From contig JABDAI010000013.1 of NCBI GenBank assembly GCA_013289195.1, positions 1 to 27,013 on the forward strand: 27,013 bases of DNA, written 5' to 3'. The notes under the pieces were generated by a model. It saw nothing but the letters and a program-made list of their open reading frames with translations. It had not been told where the DNA came from and did no database searches. Of the stretch, positions 1-7,593 are shown piece by piece (the stretch's first letter is position 1; every line of letters begins with the position of its first letter). Source of the DNA: Verrucomicrobiota bacterium. Its GTDB lineage: Bacteria > Verrucomicrobiota > Verrucomicrobiae > Opitutales > CG1-02-43-26. The position numbers and the translations under genes were made by a program.

Positions 1-804
1 GTAGAAAAATTTTCGCCTCCACCCATGCCTTTCATTAAGCGACTCTCTTTTGGCAGGATCGGTGACGGATCTGAGCTTGACTTATCGACTGCACACCTCG
101 AAAACCTTAATAATCTTTTTATCGGAGATTTTGTTGGTACCTCAATAGTTTTAGATAATTTTTCTAAACTTGAGCATTTATCAATTGGGACTTTCAAACC
201 CTTTAAGCTTCCTATTTCACTTCCTCTTAAAAGTCTTTCTATGGGTGAGGTCAGGTTCAGCGATACCAGAGACACTTATAATCTCCTACCCGTAAAATTA
301 CCAAATCTTATCAGCCTTTCTATTGGCCCAATTGCCGTTTATGACAGTATTCTGTGGGCTTGTCCTCCTTCTAAATCTATTAGATTAATGGTTGAAGCCT
401 ACAATCTCATAAACCTAACCATTGGAACAATCAAGAGTGAAAAATGTACCGAGCTTTTTGGACAAAAGCAATCAATATTAAGTACCCATTTCTCTATAAT
501 AAGTGCGCTATTAAATCTTAGATCTCTTTCGATAGGCGATGTTCAAGAAGCCTGCATTGTTAGACTTTTTAATATTCCTAACATTGTTTATCTAAATATT
601 GGCAATGTTGCTGAAAATACTACAATTGAGCTTCCGAAAAATCTAGATAAGCTCGAGGACTTCTCTTTGGGTAATGTTTCCTCGGGGGCTGTTCTCAAAT
701 TACCAGCTGTGCTACCAAAGCTCAAATATTCTATTGTTGGTAGTATAGAGGATCAGGATACTTTTTTAATAATCGCAAAGTCCTTAAATTCAAAGACCAC
801 TTGA
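1..804 (+). CDS. Repeat-rich (LRR-like) hypothetical protein, 5' end outside window
   Basis: The frame is open to the left edge: the eight codons before the first ATG at 25 contain no stop, so this is probably the C-terminal part of a longer gene. The visible 259+ residues are built from an irregular 22-25-residue unit of the form L..L..L.IG.I...A.L.LP (for example LRSLSIGDV, IVYLNIGNV and LEDFSLGNV). The same unit fills the 796-residue protein encoded at 8773-11163, so the two are paralogues. The pattern resembles a leucine-rich-repeat or beta-solenoid surface used for protein binding. No catalytic motif, signal peptide or membrane segment is visible, but the N-terminus is missing. A secreted effector or surface-interaction role is inference from the repeats and the presumed host-associated lifestyle. 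Confidence 0.8.
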   Translation, partial: VEKFSPPPMPFIKRLSFGRIGDGSELDLSTAHLENLNNLFIGDFVGTSIVLDNFSKLEHLSIGTFKPFKLPISLPLKSLSMGEVRFSDTRDTYNLLPVKLPNLISLSIGPIAVYDSILWACPPSKSIRLMVEAYNLINLTIGTIKSEKCTELFGQKQSILSTHFSIISALLNLRSLSIGDVQEACIVRLFNIPNIVYLNIGNVAENTTIELPKNLDKLEDFSLGNVSSGAVLKLPAVLPKLKYSIVGSIEDQDTFLIIAKSLNSKTT

Positions 805-809
805 AAATA

Positions 810-983
810 TTAATAGATTTCACAATATTTTTTCCAAAAGTTTTTAACGCGATCGGTTTTCGTAAAATTAAAAAACTCATTTGACGTACCTTGCTCAATC
901 ATTTAGCCTTGATCGAGAAAAATAATTCTATCGGCTACTTCCTTTGCAAAAGACATTTCATGAGTATTCATAATTAAAGTCAT
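810..983 (-). pseudogene. Remnant of glutamine-type ABC transporter ATPase (GlnQ C-terminus)
   Basis: Read on the minus strand from 983, the translation begins [20 protein letters not shown], followed by IFLDQG, then an in-frame TAA, then MIEQGTSNEFF and a short tail ending at a stop at 810-812. This is the H-loop histidine region (THEM.FA.EVADR) and the following (D.G.I.E.G.P.E.F) segment found near the C-terminus of polar amino-acid ABC ATPases such as GlnQ. The Walker A, signature and Walker B parts are absent, and homology ends about 10 bp before an inverted-repeat element starts at 993. The gene is clearly dead: N-terminal two-thirds lost and one internal stop. Family assignment is firm at the level of a polar amino-acid importer ATPase; the substrate is not known. 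Confidence 0.82.
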
Positions 984-992
984 TGAGCAAAT

Positions 993-1176
993 GATACTAA
1001 ATCTCATTCTAAAATGAACAAAGGTCGCTTGAATTTATGCCAGATAATGACATTCTGATCGAGCAAGCGCACAGGCGTACCCGAGGTACGTCGAGCACTT
1101 GCGAGTGAAGAAGGCTCATTAGATGGCATAAAGGCAAGTCGGCATTTGTTCATTTTAGAATGGGATTTGGTATCAG
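993..1176. repeat. Inverted-repeat element (MITE-like), full copy
   Basis: The arms at about 993-1041 and 1125-1175 are imperfect inverted repeats of about 50 bp. The outer parts share CATTCTAAAATGAACAAA and the inner parts share TTTATGCC. The centre contains AGGCGTACCCGAGGTACGTC, itself partly self-complementary. No reading frame for a transposase exists, so this is a non-autonomous element. A half copy lies on the opposite strand at about 8085-8187 and an isolated end at 1450-1484. It abuts the broken GlnQ remnant, so insertion may have broken that gene. Target-site duplications were not established. Confidence 0.75.
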
Positions 1177-1445
1177 ATCAAAAAGAGGAGTCTGATAATT
1201 CTATTATTTCTGCCGAGATTACTAAGAATGAATATCAAGAAGTAGAAACTGAAGGAAAAGCACCTTTTCTTGATGTCGCTCAGCAAGAGCTTAACATTCA
1301 ATTGTAATCCATAGAAAAAACGTTCTGGGACTCAATAATAACCTATGCAAAGTCAATGCTTGTAGTGGCCTTATATTTCATGCTATTACAATTGACTTTC
1401 AATACGATTAAGACAGTGTCGCAAAAATCTCATCGTCGTAATTAG
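1176..1445 (+). pseudogene. Gene remnant with internal stop and one membrane segment
   Basis: One frame reads 43 acidic, polar residues (beginning DQKEESDNSIISAE), hits TAA at 1305-1307, then continues in the same frame for 45 residues (SIEKTFWDSIITYAK...) to TAG at 1443-1445. The second half holds a hydrophobic stretch, MLVVALYFMLL, that looks like a transmembrane helix near a basic C-terminus (SQKSHRRN). Coherent amino-acid composition on both sides of the stop suggests the 3' end of a former membrane-protein gene with one nonsense mutation. Its 5' part is replaced by the inverted-repeat element ending at 1176, and element-derived sequence follows at 1450. The original function is not recognisable. 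Confidence 0.45.
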
Positions 1446-1449
1446 CAAG

Positions 1450-1484
1450 AGACCTTTGTTCATTTAGAAATGAGATTTGGTATA
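1450..1484 (-). repeat. Isolated end of the inverted-repeat element
   Basis: The sequence GACCTTTGTTCATTTAGAAA and the following TGAGATTTGGTAT match the reverse complement of the left end of the 993-1176 element with few differences. The rest of the copy is absent. The gene remnant at 1176-1445 therefore sits between two ends of the same element family. Confidence 0.65.
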
Positions 1485-1580
1485 AGAGATGAACTGAATC
1501 GTTTGATGATGCTATTGCTATGTTCATATCAATAAAAAATTTTCCAATTTGACTAGCATTATATAAAAAACAATCTGAAA

Positions 1581-2567
1581 CTATTCAACGCTTTTATTCC
1601 TTTGCGCAGCCCGCTCTAATCGATTGCAAATGGCGATGCCTAACCCTTTCTTTTTCGGTAATTCTATGAAAATATCTTTAAGTTCTTGATTATCAAGTTT
1701 TTCTAATAGGCTAAATAGATTTCTACTGACTTCATTTAAATCACCTTTTTCGCTTAGCCAAAAAATTTTGACTTTGTCACTATTTCTGATCGTTGTAGGA
1801 CGCTTAAGAAAAACGATGGCACTCATCTCTTGCATTTTCTCAACAGGTTCTATTTCGCTAAAGGATTTAAATGTTTTTAAAGGAGTGTGTGGGCTATAAT
1901 GGCTTTCCAATAAACCCGGAGAAATTTGAGATCCTTTGTGCGCGCTTCGTAATGTGTATCTTGGCCTAAATCCAAATACATATTCCAAATCCTCTGCAGT
2001 GATGGGCCCAGGTCGCAATATTTCGGGGTCATCGGGATTAAGAATATTGAGTATAGTCGATTCGAGCCCTATTGTGCAAGGTCCTCCATCAATAATATAT
2101 TTGATTTTCTTGCCCAGAGTTTTTTCTACATGTTGAGCTTCTGTAGGGCTTAGATAACCGAATGGATTGGCACTAGGTGCCGCTAGGGGAAGGTTACTTG
2201 CAATAAGAATTTCTCGAAAAATGGGATGTTTGGGCAGTCGAATACCAACGCTGGGTAAATTCGCAGTCACTATGCCGGGAATAAGATCTGTCTTTTGAAG
2301 AACAAGGGTCAAAGGTCCAGGCCAAAAAATTTCTGCTAATTTATAGGCTATTTCAGGTACGACTGATAGCTTTTCAACTGCACTTACATTATGGGTATGA
2401 ACAATTAAAGGGTCTATTAAAGGACGACCTTTGACGTCAAAAATTTTCTGGACAGCAGTTGGACTTAATGCATTAGCGGCTAATCCATAGACAGTCTCTG
2501 TTGGCAAAGCAACTAATTCGTCTGCCAATAAAGCTTGAACAACTTCCTCAATTTTGTATTTTTGCAA
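1581..2567 (-). CDS. tsaC: Threonylcarbamoyl-AMP synthase, Sua5 type
   Basis: This enzyme makes L-threonylcarbamoyl-AMP from threonine, bicarbonate and ATP, the first step of the t6A37 modification of ANN-decoding tRNAs, in the cytoplasm. The YrdC domain spans about residues 5-195 with LPTETVYGLA (21-30), KGRP (46-49), PGPLTLVL (83-90), VGIRLP (107-112) and APSAN (130-134). The motif SPGLLESHYSPHTPL (216-230) is the linker before the C-terminal Sua5 domain. At 328 residues it is the long Sua5 form, not the short TsaC form. Translation appears to begin at TTG, because a TAG lies immediately upstream in frame and no ATG occurs until deep in the protein. It lies 17 bp downstream of rpsR on the same strand, so the two are probably co-transcribed. 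Confidence 0.93.
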   Translation of the reverse strand: MQKYKIEEVVQALLADELVALPTETVYGLAANALSPTAVQKIFDVKGRPLIDPLIVHTHNVSAVEKLSVVPEIAYKLAEIFWPGPLTLVLQKTDLIPGIVTANLPSVGIRLPKHPIFREILIASNLPLAAPSANPFGYLSPTEAQHVEKTLGKKIKYIIDGGPCTIGLESTILNILNPDDPEILRPGPITAEDLEYVFGFRPRYTLRSAHKGSQISPGLLESHYSPHTPLKTFKSFSEIEPVEKMQEMSAIVFLKRPTTIRNSDKVKIFWLSEKGDLNEVSRNLFSLLEKLDNQELKDIFIELPKKKGLGIAICNRLERAAQRNKSVE

Positions 2568-2584
2568 CTATTGTCAAAATGGCT

Positions 2585-2863
2585 TTACTTCATGGTCAGC
2601 ATATTGCGACCTTGCTTAATCATTTTTGTTATATGACGTTGTGCATGTGCGCTTAGGCCGGTTATTCGGCGGGGTAGTATTTTACCCGTTTCAGTTACAA
2701 AGCGCTTGAGTTGCTCAATATCTTGCCATGTTAACATTAATGGAGTTTTTGATTGGTTTTTTTCTTCGGAATTCATAAGATATTCATAAAAATTGATTTT
2801 TGCTTTAAAATCAAGTAAATTCCGGAAACTTTCGAAAATTTGGAAATTATGTTCTCTATTCAT
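2585..2863 (-). CDS. rpsR: 30S ribosomal protein bS18
   Basis: The C-terminal half carries the bS18 core: [20 protein letters not shown] (about residues 46-65), then [20 protein letters not shown]. This binds 16S rRNA next to bS6 on the small-subunit platform. The 92-residue reading frame is longer than the usual 65-80. An internal ATG (residue 30, about position 2776) would give a 63-residue protein. The N-terminal 29 residues ([19 protein letters not shown]...) do not resemble the usual basic bS18 N-terminus, so the start is uncertain. The C-terminus ends NMLTMK rather than the common LLPF form. It is followed at 17 bp by tsaC. The usual neighbours rpsF, ssb and rplI are not present here. 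Confidence 0.85.
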   Translation of the reverse strand: MNREHNFQIFESFRNLLDFKAKINFYEYLMNSEEKNQSKTPLMLTWQDIEQLKRFVTETGKILPRRITGLSAHAQRHITKMIKQGRNMLTMK

Positions 2864-2954
2864 TAGAAAATGTTCGACATTAAGTGTGTTTTATGGTCAA
2901 ATAGATATCCTATCAGGATCCTGGTTATGGTTAATTAAATAGTTATTAAAAAAT

Positions 2955-3866
2955 ATGTTATCATCTGCGCATTCGGCTAATTATATTAGAGGTATATCTT
3001 GGTTTATTTTAAGCTTAGTTATAAGTGTTATTAATGATGCTTTTGCTAAATATTTAGGAGAGGATCTGCATAGCATACAAATCACCTTTCTTCGTTTTCT
3101 TTTTGCGACGATTTCTCTTGTACCTTTCATGATTTATTGTGGGAAGAAATCTTTTTATACTAGTAGGATAGGGCTGCATTTTATTCGGGGAATGCTTTTA
3201 TTTGCTGCAATTGCCTTATGGTGTGTGGGGTTAACTCAAGCTCCGATAGTAGTTGCAACTACTTTGACTTTTATTATTCCGATGTTTGTTCTTATTTTGG
3301 CCCGATTTTTTTTAAAAGAGAAAGTGGGATACGCTCGTTGGATTGTAACGATTATTGGATTTTTTGGGGCTACGCTTATTCTAGAACCTACAAATGTAAA
3401 TTTTTCGCCTCTGATATTGTTACTTGTTTTAGCAACGCTCATGTTTGCGACACTGGACGTTATTAATAAGAAATTTGTTGTTAAAGAATCTATGTTGGCT
3501 ATGTTGTTTTATACAGCCTTGATTACCATGGCGTTAGGCATCATTCCTACATTATTTATTTGGAAAACGCCTTCCATGAGTCAGTTATTTTTCCTTTTCT
3601 TAATAGGTTGTGGGGGAAATTTGCTCCTTTTTTGCTTGTTGAAAGCTTTTGCTGCGATGGAGGCTTCTGCTCTTGCTCCTTTTCGTTATGTTGAACTTAT
3701 TTTGTCTGCAGGTTTGGGTATAGTTGTATTTAATGAAATTCCCACTTTGGCTCTTTGTTTAGGAACACTTATCATAGTGCCTTGTACTTTGTTTTTGATA
3801 TATGCTGAGACGAAGACAAAACCAATAGATGCGACGAATTCAAAAGTGATTCCTCAGGAAAACTAA
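2955..3866 (+). CDS. EamA-family (DMT superfamily) transporter
   Basis: A 303-residue integral inner-membrane protein with about ten hydrophobic helices in two similar halves, as expected for a drug/metabolite transporter with two EamA domains. The first half has SLVISVINDAFAKYLGEDLH and the typical RFLFA and LTFIIPMFVLILARFFLKEK segments. The second half has FRYVELILSAGLGIVVFNEI. The sequence style resembles the sub-family that includes rickettsial S-adenosylmethionine importers, but other substrates are equally possible. The start ATG at 2955 follows an A/T-rich leader (TTATTAAAAAAT) with no Shine-Dalgarno. It is divergent from rpsR, with 91 bp between them for both promoters. Confidence 0.85.
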   Translation: MLSSAHSANYIRGISWFILSLVISVINDAFAKYLGEDLHSIQITFLRFLFATISLVPFMIYCGKKSFYTSRIGLHFIRGMLLFAAIALWCVGLTQAPIVVATTLTFIIPMFVLILARFFLKEKVGYARWIVTIIGFFGATLILEPTNVNFSPLILLLVLATLMFATLDVINKKFVVKESMLAMLFYTALITMALGIIPTLFIWKTPSMSQLFFLFLIGCGGNLLLFCLLKAFAAMEASALAPFRYVELILSAGLGIVVFNEIPTLALCLGTLIIVPCTLFLIYAETKTKPIDATNSKVIPQEN

Positions 3867-3956
3867 ACTGCTGGAGAATTACACCTGGTACTGTTGGAGA
3901 ATAAACTAATAGTTGACTATTGTTTGCGGTGTAATTACGTTTCTTAGGTGTTCCAG

Positions 3957-4032
3957 GTCTTCATAGTTCAATAGGATAGAACAGCGGTTTCCTAAACCGT
4001 TAATCTGGGTTCGAGTCCCAGTGAGGGCACCA
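3957..4032 (+). tRNA. tRNA-Arg (anticodon CCU), CCA encoded
   Basis: A full cloverleaf can be drawn by eye. Acceptor GTCTTCA pairs with TGAGGGC (with two G-U pairs), D-stem GTTC/GAAC, anticodon stem GCGGT/ACCGT around loop TTCCTAA (anticodon CCT, reading AGG), T-stem CTGGG/CCCAG with loop TTCGAGT, discriminator A, then genomic CCA at 4030-4032. It lies between the EamA transporter and rsmG on the same strand. The tRNA overlaps a possible upstream GTG start of rsmG, which rules that start out. Confidence 0.95.
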
Positions 4033-4062
4033 TTATTTAGTGTACATAAGGCTCTTATTATT

Positions 4063-4707
4063 ATGGAAAAGAATTTAATGACTCAATATTTTGATTTTTT
4101 AGATGCGGATCAATTTTTAAAGCTGAAAGAATTTTCAAAGGTTTTGAAGGAATGGAACCAAAAAATTAATCTCATTTCTCGCGCGGATATTGATCGTTTA
4201 TTTGAGCATCATTTATTGCCGAGTCTTGCTATTGCGAAAATCTGTAAATTTGCCGCAGGTTCAAAAATTCTAGATGTAGGTACAGGTGGTGGGTTTCCAG
4301 GTATCCCTTTAGCGATTTGTTTTCCTCAGGCCGATTTTCTTTTGATCGACTCTATTGGTAAAAAAATAAACGTTGTTAAATCAATTGCCGAGGATCTTAA
4401 GCTTGAAAATGTTCGGACAATGCAAATTCGTGCTGAAGAATTACAGGATCAATTTGATTTTATCCTAGGCCGTGCTGTCACTGCCTTGCCTCGATTTATT
4501 GATTGGGTGAAAAGTAAAATTCGTTCTGGGTCTAAAAGTTCGCTACCTAATGGCATTTTATATTTAAAAGGAGGAGATTTTTCCCAGGAATTAGAGATGC
4601 TTAAAATAGTTCCTTCGAATATTTATCGACTTTCCAGTTTGTTTGATGATAAATATTGTCAGGATAAATGTTTAATTTATTTTGATAAAAATTCTCTTAT
4701 GAAATGA
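4063..4707 (+). CDS. rsmG: 16S rRNA (guanine527-N7)-methyltransferase RsmG
   Basis: This SAM-dependent enzyme methylates G527 of 16S rRNA (formerly GidB). The Rossmann SAM motif ILDVGTGGGFPGIPLAI is followed by DFLLIDSIGKKINVVK and the later FDFILGRAVTALPRFIDW segment. N-terminally, EWNQKINLISR matches the family's helical cap. With the ATG at 4063 the protein has 214 residues, close to the usual 200-215. A GTG at 4021 would lie inside the tRNA-Arg gene and is rejected; ATG 4078 is an alternative. AAGG about 11 nt upstream of 4063 is one of the few weak Shine-Dalgarno-like sequences in the window. It has no mnmG neighbour here, unlike the classical mnmG-rsmG arrangement. Confidence 0.93.
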   Translation: MEKNLMTQYFDFLDADQFLKLKEFSKVLKEWNQKINLISRADIDRLFEHHLLPSLAIAKICKFAAGSKILDVGTGGGFPGIPLAICFPQADFLLIDSIGKKINVVKSIAEDLKLENVRTMQIRAEELQDQFDFILGRAVTALPRFIDWVKSKIRSGSKSSLPNGILYLKGGDFSQELEMLKIVPSNIYRLSSLFDDKYCQDKCLIYFDKNSLMK

Positions 4708-4752
4708 AATAATTTTTAATATAGAATTGACATTTTAGATATAATAATGCAT

Positions 4753-4905
4753 TCTTACATTATGGTATTTTCAAAAAAATCTTTAAATGTGCTTAAACTT
4801 AAAAAAGGATTAGTCTTTTTTAGGAATGAGGAATTTTTGAAAATGTAAACAGAGAACATAAATTTTTAAAAGATCCGCACTCCTAAAAAGTGCGGATTTT
4901 TTATT
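4753..4905 (+). ncRNA. Possible structured leader or small RNA upstream of AGCS symporter gene
   Basis: The stretch between a TATAAT-like sequence near 4741 and a strong terminator at 4868-4902 can fold. A long-range stem joins TATTTTCAAAAA at 4766-4777 to its complement at about 4834-4845, enclosing a hairpin at 4800-4822 (TAAAAAAG pairing with CTTTTTTA). It does not match a riboswitch class I can recognise, including the glycine riboswitch known upstream of some AGCS genes. A/T-rich pairing is easily fortuitous, so this is a candidate only. Confidence 0.25.
4868..4902 (+). terminator. Rho-independent terminator (or attenuator) just upstream of the symporter gene
   Basis: ATCCGCACT at 4873-4881 pairs perfectly with AGTGCGGAT at 4889-4897 around the loop CCTAAAA. 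Flanking A and T runs extend the stem and provide the U-tract. It ends only 20 bp before the ATG at 4922. It may simply end the rsmG transcript and be usable from both sides, or it may attenuate the symporter gene. Confidence 0.88.
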
Positions 4906-4921
4906 TTAACAATACAAAACA

Positions 4922-6259
4922 ATGATTGAACAAATATTTTTATTTTTATCGGCGGTCGACGAACTCTATTGGCGTTACCTTGGCTTTTTTCTGATTGTCT
5001 TAGCAGGTGCTTATTTTACTTATCGTAGTGGCTTCTACCAAATTCGAGTTTTAGGGCATTTGTCTTCAACGGTTAAATCATTAGCCGCTTATTCTAAAAA
5101 AGAAATGCCAGGTATATCTCCGATTCAATTGTATTTTGCTTCTATTGGGGGTATGATTGGATTGGGTAATATTGTAGCAGTAATGACGACCATTCTTATC
5201 GGGGGTCCAGGAGCTCTTTTTTGGCTATGGGTTGCGGCTTGTGCAGGGATGCTTATAAAATATGCAGAGATTTATCTTGGGATGAAATATCGTCAAGCTA
5301 ATGCAAGTAATGGCTATGATGGGGGCCCTATGTTTACAATTCCTGCAGCCTTTAAGGGCAAGTTTGGTTTATTATTAGCAAATATAGCTGCTCTTCTTTT
5401 ATGTATTTATGGTGTAGAGATTTTACAGTTTACGATTATTGTAGATACTATTCATGACAATTTTCAAATATCTCGAGAACTTATTATAGTTTTGTTTGTT
5501 GGACTAACTATTTACATTGGATTTGGAGGAGTAAAACGGCTAGCGAGTCTTTGCACTTTACTCATGCCTTTATTTATCATCCTCTATGTGGGAATGTGTT
5601 TATGGGTCATAATTATGAATATGGGAATGGTGCCTGAATTTTTTATTACCGTATTTAAAAGTGCCTTTACAGGACACGCAGCGATTGGAGGATTTGCAGG
5701 AAGTACTGTATTAATGGCAGCTCAACAAGGCGCTGCTCGGGCAGTTTATTCTGGCGACATTGCTATTGGTTTTGATTCTATAATTCAAAGTGAAACTAAA
5801 ACTAATAATTTACATTATCAAGCACGTTTGGCTATCATTGCTTCTCTAACGGACACCTTGATTTGCACTATGAGTGTTATGATTGTTTACTTAACAGGCC
5901 TTTGGACACATCTTAGTCCTTATAAGCTTTCGGAGTATGCCTCACGGGCGCTTGCTTTACATATTCCTTATGCGGAATATTTAATTATAGCAGTCATTTT
6001 CCTAGCTGGATTTACAACAATTCAGGCCTATTTTGCTGTTGGGATTAAGGCAGCAAAATTCCTTTCGCCTCGTTACGGTAAACTGGCATATTTCCTTTAT
6101 GCTATTTTTGCGTTTTGGTTTTTTGCCCACTACGATCAATCTAAGATATTAGCTATTATGGGCTTATCTGCAGGATTACTCATGCTTATTAATATTTCTA
6201 CGATTATACGCTTAAGAAAGGAAATATGCTTTAACTTTATGCGCAAAACAGATAATTAG
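4922..6259 (+). CDS. Sodium:alanine/glycine symporter, AGCS family
   Basis: A 445-residue inner-membrane protein with about eleven hydrophobic helices. The AGCS fingerprint is clear: SIGGMIGLGNIVAVMTTILI followed by GGPGALFWLWVAACAGMLIKYAE (about residues 74-116), then GGPMFTIP, and later GGFAGSTVLMAAQQGAARAVYSGD, the conserved AGCS segment lining the substrate path. These proteins import alanine or glycine with Na+. The length is normal for the family (about 440-490). No Shine-Dalgarno precedes the ATG (leader TTTTAACAATACAAAACA). A terminator hairpin ends 20 bp upstream and a 143-bp palindrome begins 5 bp after the stop. Confidence 0.92.
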   Translation: MIEQIFLFLSAVDELYWRYLGFFLIVLAGAYFTYRSGFYQIRVLGHLSSTVKSLAAYSKKEMPGISPIQLYFASIGGMIGLGNIVAVMTTILIGGPGALFWLWVAACAGMLIKYAEIYLGMKYRQANASNGYDGGPMFTIPAAFKGKFGLLLANIAALLLCIYGVEILQFTIIVDTIHDNFQISRELIIVLFVGLTIYIGFGGVKRLASLCTLLMPLFIILYVGMCLWVIIMNMGMVPEFFITVFKSAFTGHAAIGGFAGSTVLMAAQQGAARAVYSGDIAIGFDSIIQSETKTNNLHYQARLAIIASLTDTLICTMSVMIVYLTGLWTHLSPYKLSEYASRALALHIPYAEYLIIAVIFLAGFTTIQAYFAVGIKAAKFLSPRYGKLAYFLYAIFAFWFFAHYDQSKILAIMGLSAGLLMLINISTIIRLRKEICFNFMRKTDN

Positions 6260-6264
6260 TTTAT

Positions 6265-6407
6265 TAGACTTCTTTCGAAACTAAGTATTTTGCTCTATAG
6301 CAAGGAAAAAATTTGTAAGGGACCGGAGTGTATAAACATACATGAGGATCCCGAATAAATTTTTGACGCCGCTAGAGAGCAAAAGAGTTGGTTTCGAAAG
6401 AAGTCTA
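6265..6407. repeat. 143-bp palindromic element
   Basis: The left arm starts TAGACTTCTTTCGAAAC and the right arm ends with its complement, GTTTCGAAAGAAGTCTA. Complementarity continues inward with mismatches through TTTTGCTCT/AGAGCAAAA and AAAATTT to a small central hairpin (TGTA...TACA). The whole element could fold into one long hairpin. It fills almost all of the space between the AGCS stop and the aminotransferase start, and may act as a transcription terminator. No second copy was seen in this window. Confidence 0.8.
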
Positions 6408-6420
6408 TTATAAATCTACT

Positions 6421-7593
6421 ATGAATATACAAGCTATTCGCGATGACACACCAGCTGTCAAAAATCTCTTGCATTTCAATAATGCAGGATCTGCTCTGCC
6501 GCCTAAACAAGTCTTAGAAGTTATTATTAACCACTTGACATTGGAATCCCAAGTGGGAGGCTACGAGGCTGCGGCAATCAATGAAAAAGAAATCGAAAAT
6601 TTTTATCAAGCGATAGCTAAGCTAATTAATGCTTCTACAGATGAAATTGCCTACGCAGAGAATGCTACTCGTGCTTGGGACATGGCTTTTTATGCAATTC
6701 CTTTTAAAAAGGGAGATCGTATTTTGACTGGTATTTCTGAATACGCTAGCAACTATATAGCCTACTTACAAGTAGCTCAGCAAAAAGGAGTTAAAATCGA
6801 AGTTATTCCTAATGATTCCTATGGCCAACTTGATGTAAAAGTGCTCGAAAACAGGATCGATGAAAAGGTTAAGTTGATCAGCATCACGCATGTTCCTACA
6901 AATGGTGGACTAATCAATCCTGCAGAAGCAATTGGTCAAATAGCTCGTAAGGCCAATATCCTGTATTTATTGGATGCCTGTCAATCCGTAGGCCAGATGC
7001 CTATCGATGTGGAGAAAATTGGCTGTGATATATTATCTGTGACAGGCCGAAAATTTCTTCGGGGTCCTCGGGGAACCGGCTTTCTTTATGTAAATAAAAA
7101 AATTGTGGAACAGTTAACTCCACCTTTTCTAGACCTTCTTTCAGCAGAATGGATTGATAAAAATACCTATAAAATTCGTGAAGATGCAAAACGTTTTGAA
7201 AATTGGGAACGCTATGTTGCCGGCCAAATTGGCTTAGGCACTGCAGTCGATTACCTTCTCAATTTAGGCATAAACAATGTTTGGGCTCGTATTCAATCTT
7301 TGGCTGATTCTTTGCGATCAAAACTTAAGTCCTTGAATAAAGTTATCTTACACGATCTAGGGCGACATAAATGTGGTATAGTCAGTTTTACTATAAAAGA
7401 TGCAGATCCATTGCACATCAAGGAACAACTCGCTAAAAGAAACATAAATATTGGTATTTCAAAACGACCTTATACTCTTTTAGACATGCAATCACGAAAC
7501 CTCGAAGATATTCTTAGAGCATCTATACATTATTATAATACCGAAGAAGAGATAGAAAAATTTATAACTCACTTACTTAAGCTTTCGAAATAA
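6421..7593 (+). CDS. Class-V PLP-dependent aminotransferase / cysteine desulfurase-like enzyme
   Basis: A 390-residue fold-type-I PLP enzyme. LLDACQSVGQ supplies the Asp (residue 185) that pairs with the pyridine nitrogen, and VTGRKFLRGPRGTGFLYV supplies the Schiff-base Lys (residue 211). HFNNAGSALPP near the N-terminus and ENATRAWDMAF are typical substrate and phosphate regions. The RKFLRGPRGTG form of the lysine motif occurs in cysteine-desulfurase relatives and C-S lyases rather than canonical IscS/SufS, and no obvious IscS-type catalytic Cys loop is visible. I therefore do not assign sulfur transfer for Fe-S assembly. The ATG at 6421 is preferred; a TTG at 6388 lies inside the palindrome and would add 11 unrelated residues. 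It stands alone, with repeats on both sides. Confidence 0.82.
   Translation: MNIQAIRDDTPAVKNLLHFNNAGSALPPKQVLEVIINHLTLESQVGGYEAAAINEKEIENFYQAIAKLINASTDEIAYAENATRAWDMAFYAIPFKKGDRILTGISEYASNYIAYLQVAQQKGVKIEVIPNDSYGQLDVKVLENRIDEKVKLISITHVPTNGGLINPAEAIGQIARKANILYLLDACQSVGQMPIDVEKIGCDILSVTGRKFLRGPRGTGFLYVNKKIVEQLTPPFLDLLSAEWIDKNTYKIREDAKRFENWERYVAGQIGLGTAVDYLLNLGINNVWARIQSLADSLRSKLKSLNKVILHDLGRHKCGIVSFTIKDADPLHIKEQLAKRNINIGISKRPYTLLDMQSRNLEDILRASIHYYNTEEEIEKFITHLLKLSK

Noticed and set aside
4021..4062. Upstream GTG start for rsmG
   Set aside because: It lies inside the tRNA-Arg gene (acceptor end and CCA), so it cannot be the native start.
4727..4746. TTGACA followed by TATAAT as a sigma-70 promoter
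   Set aside because: The spacing is only about 7 bp, far too short; only the TATAAT-like box remains of interest.
6388..6420. TTG start adding 11 residues to the class-V PLP enzyme
   Set aside because: It falls inside the 143-bp palindrome, and the added residues have no counterpart in the family; ATG 6421 fits better.
6421..7593. Assignment as IscS or SufS cysteine desulfurase
   Set aside because: The lysine motif and missing IscS-type Cys loop do not fit, and no isc/suf neighbours are present.
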